Positions 12,966 to 20,829 of a stretch of DNA of 33,109 nt are shown here, in pieces (position 1 is the first letter of the stretch; every line of letters begins with the position of its first letter). The notes under the pieces are model-generated. The model had not been told where the DNA came from, searched no databases, and saw nothing but the letters and a program-made list of their open reading frames with translations. This DNA is from Bacteroidota bacterium (lineage in GTDB: Bacteria > Bacteroidota > Bacteroidia > Cytophagales > Cyclobacteriaceae). A program made the translations under genes and the position numbers. The DNA is taken from positions 21,577 through 54,685 of the forward strand of contig JAFEAM010000005.1 of NCBI GenBank assembly GCA_018266395.1, read 5' to 3'.

Positions 12966-15143
12966 GTGTACCAAAAAACAGTCTTACTGGCGGCCTTTTT
13001 TTATCTCCTGACGCTTGAGGGAGGTGTTGTTGTTGCGCAAAAACTGAGCAAAGTTGACTCGCTTAAACAGGAGCTCGGACTGGGACCGGATTCAAACCGG
13101 TATAAAGTTCTGTATGGACTGGCCTGGGAACTGTTCGATGTTGAGAATCATCAGGCATTGGTCTACGCCGAGCATGCATACGAGCTTGCATTGAAGAAAG
13201 GGGACTCGCTGGAGATTGTGAAGTCAGGCAGGATCATGGGGCAGCTGTTGCGAAGGGTCGATCGACTTGATGAGTCAATTGTTCAACTTGAAAAGATGTC
13301 TGCGATTGCCCGGCGAAATCGCTTTAATGAAGAGATGAGAAAACTGCTGAGTTCACTAGCCTTGGCACATACCTACAGAGCCAATTATGATAAGGCCCTG
13401 GAATATAATTTTGAAGCACTTGTCCTGAACGAAAAGGAAGGGGATAAGAAAAGGGTGAGCAATTCTCTCCTCAATATAGGGCTTACCTATTATAAGATGG
13501 GCAATTATGACTTGTCCCTAGAGCATTACTTACAGTCGCTCCGGATTAAACAGGAGATAGGTGATGAGTCCGATTTGACCGTTCTTTACATTGACATCGG
13601 ACTATGTTATAATGAAATGCATAGCTATGATCGCGCGCAGGAATACCTAGAGATTGCCCTGAAGAAGTGCGGTTCAGCATGTGAAGACGATCCAGTCAGA
13701 CAGGCTGAGTTTGGTCTGGGAAATGCATTGATGGCAAAGAAGAAGTTCCGTGAAGCGATTCCACACTATGAGAAGTCCCTGGAAATTTCTTTGAAACTTG
13801 AGGATGGCAGATATACCACTGAAAGCTATCTCGCTCTCGGGAAAATTTCTGTTAACATAGGTGATTTGACTAAGACCAGGTATTACCTGGACCAATTGGA
13901 CAAGATGAAGGAGAAAGGGCAGTACCGGGAACTCCTAAAGAGTTATTACAGACTTCAGGCCGATTACTTTGCCGGCCTGGGTGATTTCGAGAAGTCCAAT
14001 TTCTATTTGAGAAAAGTACAAGAGCAGACAGACAGTATTTTTAGCGCGTCTGTCATTAGAAATATTAGTAAAGTTCAAGCCAAAATGGATCAGCGCGAAA
14101 ACCTCCGGATTATCGCTGCGCAGGATGAGGTGCTGAGGCTGAATGAAGAGCGGATCCGCCAGCAGCGCACCCTGAACTGGCTGCTCATTTTTATAGTGGC
14201 GATTACTAGCGTGTCGGGATACACCATCTATCGTAACTATAAGAAAATCAGGGCGGTAAATAACGATTTGGCCACTGCAAAAAAGGTAATTGAAGAACAG
14301 AATCAAATGCTGGATAAGCAAGTGCAGGAAAAGACGATGGAGCTTCAGCTAACCAATGAAACACTGCAAAAAGTGAACGAGGAGCTGGATAACTTCATCT
14401 ACAAGACGTCTCATGATATACGTGGACCGTTGGCCAGCCTGAAGGGTATCGTCAACCTTGCCATCATGGATGTCAAGGATGACCGCGCTCTTAACTATCT
14501 CCATAAGCTTGATCTCACTGCAGAGCGGCTGAATATGATCCTGACCCGCCTGCTTATCGTCAACAGGATCAACCATGCGGAATTGAGGCCGGAGCCTATT
14601 CACTTTGAGCCGATCATCCAGGAGATATTGCTGCTTGAAATGAAGAAGGGTGTACCCTCCAAAATCAGGATCGACTATGAGGTGGATCATACCATAAGGT
14701 TTGTGTCGGACCGGGAAATGGTGCGGCTTATTCTGGAGAACCTTATCGATAATGCCGTTAAATTCTATAACGAATCGGAGCGGATTGATTCCTTTGTTCA
14801 CATATCGGTCAACAATGTGGCCGACAAGGTAGTGGTTTCCGTGCGCGACAATGGAGTAGGGGTTTCAGAGGTGAACCGCGAAAAAATCTTCCAGATGTTC
14901 GTCCGGGCATCAGAGCGATCCGAAACGGGAGGAATTGGTCTTTATCTTGCCAAGATTGCAACGGAAAAGCTGTTTGGGGAGATCAGCCTGCATTCGGCTG
15001 AAAAATTGACAGAATTTCAAGTCGCATTCCCGACTGATCTGCAGGCTGTCCTTGAAAAGAAACGACGCGAAAAAGTATCCAGGGAAGTGCGCCAGGACCT
15101 TAAAGTCCTGACGGTCACGGAAGCGTCTCCAAAGTCCTCCTGA
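12966..15143 (+). CDS. TPR-domain sensor histidine kinase
   Basis: A 725-residue membrane histidine kinase. A signal peptide (residues 1-24, ending VVVAQ) is followed by periplasmic TPR repeats (~30-350; for example SLLNIGLTYYKMGNYDLSLE), a membrane helix (~404-421), a coiled coil (~430-470), a HisKA domain with His483 in YKTSHDIRGPLASLKG, and a HATPase domain with N-box ENLIDNAVKFYN (Asn596), G1 box VRDNGVGV (627-634) and G2 box GGIGLYLAK. The GTG at 12966 is the only initiator that includes the signal peptide; an in-frame stop lies five codons upstream (12951-12953). It is the full-length paralogue of the protein at 10928. No response regulator follows it; the nearest is the LuxR-type one at 9546, although HisKA kinases usually pair with other regulator types. 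The stimulus is unknown. Confidence 0.92.
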   Translation: MYQKTVLLAAFFYLLTLEGGVVVAQKLSKVDSLKQELGLGPDSNRYKVLYGLAWELFDVENHQALVYAEHAYELALKKGDSLEIVKSGRIMGQLLRRVDRLDESIVQLEKMSAIARRNRFNEEMRKLLSSLALAHTYRANYDKALEYNFEALVLNEKEGDKKRVSNSLLNIGLTYYKMGNYDLSLEHYLQSLRIKQEIGDESDLTVLYIDIGLCYNEMHSYDRAQEYLEIALKKCGSACEDDPVRQAEFGLGNALMAKKKFREAIPHYEKSLEISLKLEDGRYTTESYLALGKISVNIGDLTKTRYYLDQLDKMKEKGQYRELLKSYYRLQADYFAGLGDFEKSNFYLRKVQEQTDSIFSASVIRNISKVQAKMDQRENLRIIAAQDEVLRLNEERIRQQRTLNWLLIFIVAITSVSGYTIYRNYKKIRAVNNDLATAKKVIEEQNQMLDKQVQEKTMELQLTNETLQKVNEELDNFIYKTSHDIRGPLASLKGIVNLAIMDVKDDRALNYLHKLDLTAERLNMILTRLLIVNRINHAELRPEPIHFEPIIQEILLLEMKKGVPSKIRIDYEVDHTIRFVSDREMVRLILENLIDNAVKFYNESERIDSFVHISVNNVADKVVVSVRDNGVGVSEVNREKIFQMFVRASERSETGGIGLYLAKIATEKLFGEISLHSAEKLTEFQVAFPTDLQAVLEKKRREKVSREVRQDLKVLTVTEASPKSS

Positions 15144-15230
15144 TCAGGGGATATACCTATAGCGTGACCATTAACGTGTAAGTGAATTACGTTTGCGAAT
15201 TTTTGCAGATGGGTAACATCCAGATGCCCC

Positions 15231-15257
15231 TTGTTACCTTAACAAACGTTAATTTTG
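15231..15257 (+). promoter_or_regulatory. candidate promoter upstream of metG
   Basis: TTG (15231-15233) followed after 16 bases by TAATTTTG (15250-15257), an exact TAnnTTTG -7 match, with spacing slightly shorter than usual. The metG ATG lies about 120 bases downstream, so the leader would be long. The 234-base stretch 15144-15378 holds no convincing gene. Confidence 0.45.
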
Positions 15258-15378
15258 CCACCTTTGGAATTGTTCGTGATTATTTGGCTTCCATTTCTGT
15301 GACGTATGAAAAGACATGAAATTGAACCCGGACAGCAGGAGCAATTGGTTCGGTGGTTAGTTAGTCAGTTGACGCAAA

Positions 15379-17487
15379 ATGAAGGAAGGAAAAGAGATTA
15401 AGAGATATACTATCACGGCGGCACTCCCATATGCCAATGGACCCAAGCATATTGGCCACCTGGCAGGGGCCTATATACCCGCAGATGTATATGTAAGGTT
15501 TTTACGGCTTTTTAAGAAAAATGTGCTTTTCGTTTGTGGAAGCGATGAACATGGTACTGCCATCCCTAATCAGGCCCTCAAAGAGGGGACCACGTCGACG
15601 GAAATCATTGACAAATACCATGCACTTATCAGGGATAGCCTCTATAAGATGGGCATCTCGTTCGATGTCTATCACAGGACCAGTGAGCCTATTCATCATA
15701 AGACCTCCCAGGAGCTCTTTCTCAACCTGTATAATAAGGGATTATTGACCGAAGAGACTTCTGAGCAGTACTTTGACCCCAAAGCAAATGTCTTTCTTGC
15801 GGATCGCTATATACAGGGGACCTGTCCCAAGTGCGGTAACCCCAATGCCTATGGGGACCAATGTGAAAAGTGCGGTTCGACGCTAAGTCCGAGGGAACTG
15901 ATTAATCCAAGGTCTACCTTGTCAGGCGACGTTCCGGTCCTGAAACCCACAAAACACTGGTACTTACCCTTACAGCAGTATGAGGATTGGCTTCGCAAGT
16001 GGGTGCTGGAGTCACATGCCGATGACTGGAAGCCAAACGTATATGGCCAATGCAAGAGCTGGATTGATGCCGGCCTGCAGCCACGCGCCATGACCCGTGA
16101 TCTCGACTGGGGCATCAAAGTGCCGCTTCCAAATGCCGAGGGGAAGGTTCTTTATGTATGGTTTGATGCGCCCATAGGCTATATCTCGGCCACCCGCGCT
16201 TTCTTCCAGGAAATGGCTGATGGGAAGCTGGAGTATGCCACCCCACAGCGGGATTTCGGTAGAGTGAATTCCGAGGACTGGAAGCTTTACTGGCAGTCGG
16301 ATGATACCAAACTGGTGCACTTCATCGGTAAGGATAACATTGTCTTTCATTGCATCATTTTTCCCGTGATGCTCCATGCTTCCGGTGAATACATCCTGCC
16401 CGATAATGTCCCGGCCAATGAGTTCATGAACCTGGAGGGGGATAAGATGTCCACCAGCAGGGGATGGTCTATCGAAATGCACGACTATCTGGCGGAGTTC
16501 CCTGACAAGCCCGATGTGCTGCGTTATGCGCTTCTGACGAACCTGCCCGAAACAAAGGACAGCGAGTTCACCTGGAAGGATTTCCAATCCAAGAACAACA
16601 ACGAACTGGTTGCCATCTTCGGCAATTTCGTTAACCGCGCACTGGTGCTGACGGAGAAGTACTTTGGTGACAAGGTTCCAGTCTGCGGACCGCTGAACAA
16701 AACCGATGAAGGACTCATTGCAGAAGTGAAGGAATTCCCCGGGCGGATCGCAACTGCAATAGAAGCATATAAATTCAGGGAGGCCACGGCATTGCTGATG
16801 GACCTGGCCCGTACGGGTAACAAATACCTGGCAGAAACGGAGCCCTGGAAACTGGTGAAGACCGATATGGCAAGGGTGTCCACCATTCTTAACCTCGCTT
16901 TGCAAGTATCAGCCAATCTCGCCGTACTGGCTGAACCATTTTTGCCCTTTTCGTCAAAGAAACTCAAGGGCATGCTGCAACTAAAGGACTTGCAATGGTC
17001 TGACACAGGGTCTGTTGAACTATTACCTGCCGGCCATGTCCTGGGCAGGGCCTCTTTGCTGTTTGAAAAAATTGAAGACACTGTTATTGAAGCCCAAATC
17101 AAAAAGCTAATGGATACGAAACAGCCGCCTGTTGCCGCAACGCCTTCTAAACCCCTGAAGCCCACAGTATCCATTGATGACTTTGCCAAACTGGACATCA
17201 GGATCGGCAAGGTTGTGGCTGCTGAGAAAATGGAGAAATCCAACAAATTGCTAAAACTCACCATCAACAGCGGATTGGACACCCGGATCATCCTAAGCGG
17301 GATAGCCCAACATTACACGCCTGAAGAATTGGTGGGCAAACAGGTAACCTTTATTGCAAACCTCGCCCCCAGAAAGATGATGGGGTTGGAGTCACAGGGT
17401 ATGATACTTTCAGCAGAAAACTCTGATGGAAAGCTAAAACTGCTGTTCCCTGCCGGTGAAGTTGACCCGGGGTCAACCGTAAGCTAG
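15379..17487 (+). CDS. metG: methionyl-tRNA synthetase
   Basis: Charges tRNA-Met with methionine in the cytoplasm. The 702-residue class I synthetase has the HIGH signature as HIGH (24-27) in [18 protein letters not shown], a zinc knuckle with CPKC (149-152) and CEKC (162-165), [15 protein letters not shown] in the catalytic core, and the KMSKS loop as KMSTS (356-360, in [13 protein letters not shown]). The last ~105 residues (from ~597) form the C-terminal tRNA-binding OB-fold of the Trbp111/EMAP-II type ([20 protein letters not shown]...), which dimerises the enzyme. The ATG at 15379 gives the expected short N-terminal lead. The gene converges with pth, with 6 bases between stops. Nothing is missing. 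Confidence 0.97.
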   Translation: MKEGKEIKRYTITAALPYANGPKHIGHLAGAYIPADVYVRFLRLFKKNVLFVCGSDEHGTAIPNQALKEGTTSTEIIDKYHALIRDSLYKMGISFDVYHRTSEPIHHKTSQELFLNLYNKGLLTEETSEQYFDPKANVFLADRYIQGTCPKCGNPNAYGDQCEKCGSTLSPRELINPRSTLSGDVPVLKPTKHWYLPLQQYEDWLRKWVLESHADDWKPNVYGQCKSWIDAGLQPRAMTRDLDWGIKVPLPNAEGKVLYVWFDAPIGYISATRAFFQEMADGKLEYATPQRDFGRVNSEDWKLYWQSDDTKLVHFIGKDNIVFHCIIFPVMLHASGEYILPDNVPANEFMNLEGDKMSTSRGWSIEMHDYLAEFPDKPDVLRYALLTNLPETKDSEFTWKDFQSKNNNELVAIFGNFVNRALVLTEKYFGDKVPVCGPLNKTDEGLIAEVKEFPGRIATAIEAYKFREATALLMDLARTGNKYLAETEPWKLVKTDMARVSTILNLALQVSANLAVLAEPFLPFSSKKLKGMLQLKDLQWSDTGSVELLPAGHVLGRASLLFEKIEDTVIEAQIKKLMDTKQPPVAATPSKPLKPTVSIDDFAKLDIRIGKVVAAEKMEKSNKLLKLTINSGLDTRIILSGIAQHYTPEELVGKQVTFIANLAPRKMMGLESQGMILSAENSDGKLKLLFPAGEVDPGSTVS

Positions 17488-17493
17488 CGAGGG

Positions 17494-18057
17494 CTATTTC
17501 GTATTGTGGAAATTCATTGCCCGCTCAATTCCTATGGTGCAGAACGCAATGATGGCTTCGCAGGCTTTGTCCATAATGGCGGGTAGACCGTCAAACTCTT
17601 CTTGCTCAAACCTGCTCAGGACATAATCCACTTGCTGTCCCTTGGAGTAATTGCTGCCGATGCCCATCCGGAGCCTGGCGTAATCCTGTCCGCCCAGCAG
17701 CTCCTCGATGTTCTTCAATCCGTTATGGCCGGCTGAGCTGCCCTTACCGCGCATCCTCAGCGTGCCAAAAGGGAGGGCAATGTCGTCCACCACTACCAGA
17801 AGGTTTTCTTTGGGAATCTTCAGATCCTGGAGCCAATAGGATACGGCCTTCCCGCTGAGGTTCATGTATGTATTGGGCTTGATAAGATGTAGTGTCTTTC
17901 CCCTGGTGCGGAACTCCGCTCGATCGGCCAGCCGTTGCGTGGAGAAAGCCACTTCATGTTTCTCCGCAAGCCGGTCCAATGTCAGAAACCCGATATTATG
18001 CCGGGTGAGTTCGTATTCGGGTCCTGGGTTGCCAAGACCGGCAATAAGGAATTTCAT
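17494..18057 (-). CDS. pth: peptidyl-tRNA hydrolase
   Basis: Releases tRNA from peptidyl-tRNA that drops off the ribosome. The 187 residues show FLIAGLGNPGPEYELTRHNIGF with Asn10 and catalytic His20, KPNTYMNLSGKAV (Asn66), VVVDDIALPFGTLRMR (Asp91/92) and GKGSSAGHNGLKNIEELLG (Asn112), all at the usual positions. It is the last gene of a minus-strand group read tRNA-Gln, prs, rplY, pth; the L25-Pth adjacency is common in Bacteroidota. A strong hairpin (18156-18185) between rplY and pth may cut expression of pth from that unit. Confidence 0.96.
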   Translation of the reverse strand: MKFLIAGLGNPGPEYELTRHNIGFLTLDRLAEKHEVAFSTQRLADRAEFRTRGKTLHLIKPNTYMNLSGKAVSYWLQDLKIPKENLLVVVDDIALPFGTLRMRGKGSSAGHNGLKNIEELLGGQDYARLRMGIGSNYSKGQQVDYVLSRFEQEEFDGLPAIMDKACEAIIAFCTIGIERAMNFHNTK

Positions 18058-18155
18058 TGATGTGTGGATGACAGCTTGCTGGATTCCGAATTTCGTCGCG
18101 CAAAGTTAAGGTATTGGTATTGGCGTTCGGTTATATGGATAGCCTGGAGGGCAAT

Positions 18156-18185
18156 AAAAAAGGCCCGCAATTGCAGGCCTTTTTT
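18156..18185 (-). terminator. strong intrinsic terminator after rplY
   Basis: AAAAAAGGCC (18156-18165) and GGCCTTTTTT (18176-18185) are exact complements, with a small self-complementary GCAATTGC in the loop. Read on the minus strand it lies 16 bases past the rplY stop and ends in a run of six T. Because both arms carry A/T runs it could work in either direction. Confidence 0.85.
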
Positions 18186-18201
18186 CAAGTCTGGAAGAAG
18201 A

Positions 18202-18924
18202 TTATTTCTTCTTGCCTTCATCTTTCTTGGGAGCTTCACCGGCTTTCTTCGCATCGGCACCGGCAGCAGGAGCAGCACCAGCAGCGGGAGCGGCAGCACC
18301 GGCAGCAGGAGCTGCACCTTCAGCGGGTGTAGCAGCAGCGGCCTCCGCGGCTTTCGCAGCATCTTCAGCGGCCATCTTGGCAGCACGGGGAACTTCAACC
18401 ACGGCGATAGAAGCTTGTGGCGGATCTGCAAACTGCAGGTTGCCGATCTTCACGTCCGCCACTTTGATGGCATGGTGGAAGTCAAGCTCTGAACAGTCGA
18501 TATCAAGGTGATCCGGCATATCCTTGGGAAAGGCAATTACTTTCAGCGCAGCGCGTTTGCGAACGAGTGTACCACCCTTTGCCACGCCAGGGGCCTGACC
18601 TACTAGGCGGGTAGGAATATCCATCTTGATCTTGCGGTCTTCACTGATCCGCAGGAAGTCCACATGGAGAATGATTTCACTGACAGGATGGAACTGAACT
18701 TCCTGTAGGATGGCCTGGCACTCTTCACCTTCTATGTTCAGGTGAACAAAGTGAGCCTCGTTGGTGTACACCAGGTCGCGGAACAGGATGACGGGAGAAT
18801 GGAAATGAACCTGCTCTCCACCTCCATAGAGTACACATGGAACGTTTCCCTCCTGACGGATTTTTTCAGCATCCGACTTGCCGAGATTTGCTCTTCGATA
18901 CCCTATAATCTCAACAGTTTTCAT
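18202..18924 (-). CDS. rplY: 50S ribosomal protein L25, general stress (Ctc) form
   Basis: Binds 5S rRNA in the large ribosomal subunit. The 240 residues are the long Ctc form: an N-terminal L25 beta-barrel (residues ~1-92; MKTVEIIGYRRANLGKSDAE, EGNVPCVLYGGGEQVHFHSP) and a C-terminal TL5-type beta domain (~95-185; GQAPGVAKGGTLVRKRAALKV, PDHLDIDCSELDFHHAIKVADV). The final ~55 residues are a low-complexity Ala/Pro/Gly stretch (repeated AAPAAGA units) ending in a lysine-rich tail. Such tails are frequent in Bacteroidota L25 and may add RNA contacts. It lies 29 bases downstream of prs on the same strand, so the two are probably cotranscribed, and ends at a strong terminator. Confidence 0.95.
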   Translation of the reverse strand: MKTVEIIGYRRANLGKSDAEKIRQEGNVPCVLYGGGEQVHFHSPVILFRDLVYTNEAHFVHLNIEGEECQAILQEVQFHPVSEIILHVDFLRISEDRKIKMDIPTRLVGQAPGVAKGGTLVRKRAALKVIAFPKDMPDHLDIDCSELDFHHAIKVADVKIGNLQFADPPQASIAVVEVPRAAKMAAEDAAKAAEAAAATPAEGAAPAAGAAAPAAGAAPAAGADAKKAGEAPKKDEGKKK

Positions 18925-18953
18925 AATAGATATAGTTAATTGTTTGAATTTGG

Positions 18954-19883
18954 TTACAACTTGATAAACAATGAGCTGATGGACTCATGGTCATGAATCT
19001 TCCGGATGGCCTTCGCAAACAGATTGGAAACTGTAAGGACTTTGATTTTGCTGATCTGCTTCTTCAGCGGAATCGTGTCGGATACAACAATCTCCTCCAG
19101 GGCTGAGTTTTCTATGTTTTCGTAGGCCGTTCCGCTCAACACCGGATGGGTGCATACTGCTCTTACAGAATTGGCGCCTTTTTCTTTGAGCAAGCCGGCA
19201 GCCTTGCAAATGGTACCGGCAGTATCAACCAGGTCATCGACGAGGATTACATCTTTGCCTTCCACTTCGCCAATGAGTCGCATGGATTCCACCTTGTTGG
19301 CCTCCTTGCGGTATTTGTCGCATACGGCAAGATCAGCATTGAAGTATTTCGCGAAATAACGCGCACGCTTGATTCCACCTACATCGGGAGAGGCAAACAT
19401 GATGTTTTCCAGCCCCAGGGTTTTAAGGTAGGGGATGAAGATGTAGGCTCCATCCAGGTGATCAAGTGGGATGTCGAAAAAGCCCTGAATCTGATCGGCA
19501 TGGAGGTCGCAGGTCATAATCCGGTTGGCACCGGCAGCAGAAATCAGATTGGCAATCATCTTGGCAGCAATGGCCACCCTGGGCTTATCCTTGCGATCCT
19601 GACGGGCATACCCGAAATACGGAATGATGACATTGACGTTGGTGGCGCTGGCTCTCTTGGCAGCGTCAATCATCAACAGCATTTCCATGAAATTGTCGGC
19701 AGGGGCAAAGGTGGACTGGATGATGAATACGTCATGTCCCCGCACCGACTCGGTGAGAAAAGGCGACATTTCGCCGTCACTGAAAAGCTGGTAATTCACC
19801 TCTCCGAGCGATTCCCCATAGGCCTGTGCAATTTTTTCTGCCAGGTATTGGGTAGCTCTTCCGGAAAATAACTTGACCGCCAT
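18954..19883 (-). CDS. prs: ribose-phosphate pyrophosphokinase
   Basis: Makes PRPP from ribose 5-phosphate and ATP for nucleotide, histidine and tryptophan synthesis. The 309-residue class I enzyme has the FSDGE substrate segment (35-39), the catalytic flexible-loop region YFGYARQDRKDKPRV (89-103), the metal site DLHADQIQGFF (His128, Asp130) and the PRPP-binding loop VILVDDLVDTAGT (212-224). Length and motif order are standard. It sits between an upstream tRNA-Gln and rplY (29 bases downstream) on the same strand. PRPP supply is needed by the purine pathway, whose gene purL is also in this window but not linked. Confidence 0.97.
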   Translation of the reverse strand: MAVKLFSGRATQYLAEKIAQAYGESLGEVNYQLFSDGEMSPFLTESVRGHDVFIIQSTFAPADNFMEMLLMIDAAKRASATNVNVIIPYFGYARQDRKDKPRVAIAAKMIANLISAAGANRIMTCDLHADQIQGFFDIPLDHLDGAYIFIPYLKTLGLENIMFASPDVGGIKRARYFAKYFNADLAVCDKYRKEANKVESMRLIGEVEGKDVILVDDLVDTAGTICKAAGLLKEKGANSVRAVCTHPVLSGTAYENIENSALEEIVVSDTIPLKKQISKIKVLTVSNLFAKAIRKIHDHESISSLFIKL

Positions 19884-19918
19884 GAGATGAATATAATTCC
19901 CGCACAGCGGGGTTAACT

Positions 19919-19993
19919 GTTGCCCGACCAGGGCTCGAACCTGGACTTTCTTGAATCAAAATCAAGCGTGTTGCCAGTTACACCATCGGGCAA
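19919..19993 (-). tRNA. tRNA-Gln (anticodon TTG)
   Basis: On the minus strand a full cloverleaf can be drawn: acceptor TTGCCCG with CGGGCAA, a D-arm with GGTGTAACTGGCAACAC, an anticodon stem CTTGA/TCAAG around the loop TTTTGAT (anticodon TTG, reading CAA/CAG glutamine codons), and a T-arm CCAGG-TTCGAGC-CCTGG. The base after the acceptor stem is C followed by A; a full CCA is not encoded. A weak CCCGC/GCGGG hairpin (19899-19911) separates it from prs, so cotranscription with prs is likely. An exact -7 box lies upstream at 20044-20051. Confidence 0.93.
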
Positions 19994-20043
19994 TACCTCC
20001 CTTAAAACAGCCTCCTGACGTAACAGGCGCGATTTTGGGTGGG

Positions 20044-20051
20044 CAAAGGTA
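20044..20051 (-). promoter_or_regulatory. -7 promoter element for the tRNA-Gln/prs/rplY/pth unit
   Basis: The minus strand reads TACCTTTG, an exact TAnnTTTG match, 51 bases before the tRNA 5' end. Upstream is T-rich (TTTTTCTTTATT) but has no perfect -33 TTTG. It is the best candidate promoter for the whole minus-strand group. Confidence 0.5.
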
Positions 20052-20097
20052 GGATTATATTTAATAAAGAAAAACGCCGGGAACCAGGAATTTGGCT

Positions 20098-20670
20098 CTA
20101 AAGTCCCTTGTCTTCAACCGGTGGAGCACCTTCGATGAACCCGTCTGCCCAGAAGCGATATTTGTCCAGGATGGAAATAACTGCATTCTTCAAATGCCGG
20201 TTATTGTTGAAGTCAATGCTGCCATAAAATGTAGTGGCATACCCCTGCCATATAGAACGGTTCTGTCGCCGGTCGAAGAATTGAATGAGAAGGGTGCCAG
20301 TCTTTAAATTGAATTTTTGCTGATCGTAGTTAAGATTCTCATTCTGAGTCTTCACCCACTCCTCGATATCCGGCTGGTTGTAGCCGTTGAACTTCAGGCT
20401 GTCCTTGTACATCTTGAAAGCGATGATCAGGTGTGGTTTGTTTTCCACCTGCTTGTAGCCAAGAAACCGCATTCTGGACACGATGGATTTCTCAATGACA
20501 TTGTTCATCATGCTTGAATCTTCAAGCCCCACGGGTTTCATGATTTCAAAGGTCCTGTACCTCTTGAAATTGCCCCGGTAGCTGTAGTCATATTCTACGG
20601 GGAGTTCCTTGTATCCAAGACAGGAAGACATTAATATCACCAAAAACAGGGGAGCGTAACCTTGCCTCAT
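20098..20670 (-). CDS. DUF4136-type lipoprotein
   Basis: A 190-residue lipoprotein: MRQGYAPLFLVILMSSC is a signal with lipobox ending at Cys17. The body matches the DUF4136 pattern I know from Bacteroidota and Proteobacteria: YDYSYRGNFKRYRTFEI near the start, NVIEKSIVSRMRFLGYKQVENKPHLIIAF in the middle, and TGTLLIQFFDRRQNRSIWQGYAT near the end (the typical G[TS]LxIDxxDxxxxxxxWxG core, here with FFD). The biochemical role of the family is unknown; the cellular location would be periplasmic, lipid-anchored. It is divergent from ppc with 159 bases between starts and has a promoter-like sequence upstream (20694-20725). Confidence 0.85.
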   Translation of the reverse strand: MRQGYAPLFLVILMSSCLGYKELPVEYDYSYRGNFKRYRTFEIMKPVGLEDSSMMNNVIEKSIVSRMRFLGYKQVENKPHLIIAFKMYKDSLKFNGYNQPDIEEWVKTQNENLNYDQQKFNLKTGTLLIQFFDRRQNRSIWQGYATTFYGSIDFNNNRHLKNAVISILDKYRFWADGFIEGAPPVEDKGL

Positions 20671-20693
20671 GATTGGGGACTATTGAGTTGAAC

Positions 20694-20725
20694 CAAAATT
20701 TAGTTTAGTTGATACAAAATACAAA
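20694..20725 (-). promoter_or_regulatory. candidate promoter for the DUF4136 lipoprotein gene
   Basis: The minus strand reads TTTG (20725-20722), 19 bases, then TAAATTTTG (20702-20694), which is the -7 consensus with one extra base. The ATG follows 23 bases later. The -33 element and spacing are good; the -7 box is imperfect. Confidence 0.4.
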
Positions 20726-20829
20726 TTCCTTGATCAAAACTTAAATTTACCCCTCAGCCGGTATTGATACAGGCAATTTTCGTCACGCACTCATGTGTTC
20801 CTTAACCAAATAATACCAAATCAAGTTCT

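Noticed and set aside
15306..15401. 31-codon ORF MKRHEIEPGQQEQLVRWLVS in front of and overlapping metG
   Set aside because: It overlaps the metG start in another frame and has no supporting pattern; a leader peptide cannot be excluded but is not supported.
16012..17291. Two long minus-strand frames within metG
   Set aside because: They lie opposite fully conserved methionyl-tRNA synthetase sequence and show no domain of their own.
18202..18380. Direct repeats of GCAGCAGCACC type, considered as a separate repeat element
   Set aside because: They are the Ala/Pro/Gly coding tail of L25 and need no other explanation.
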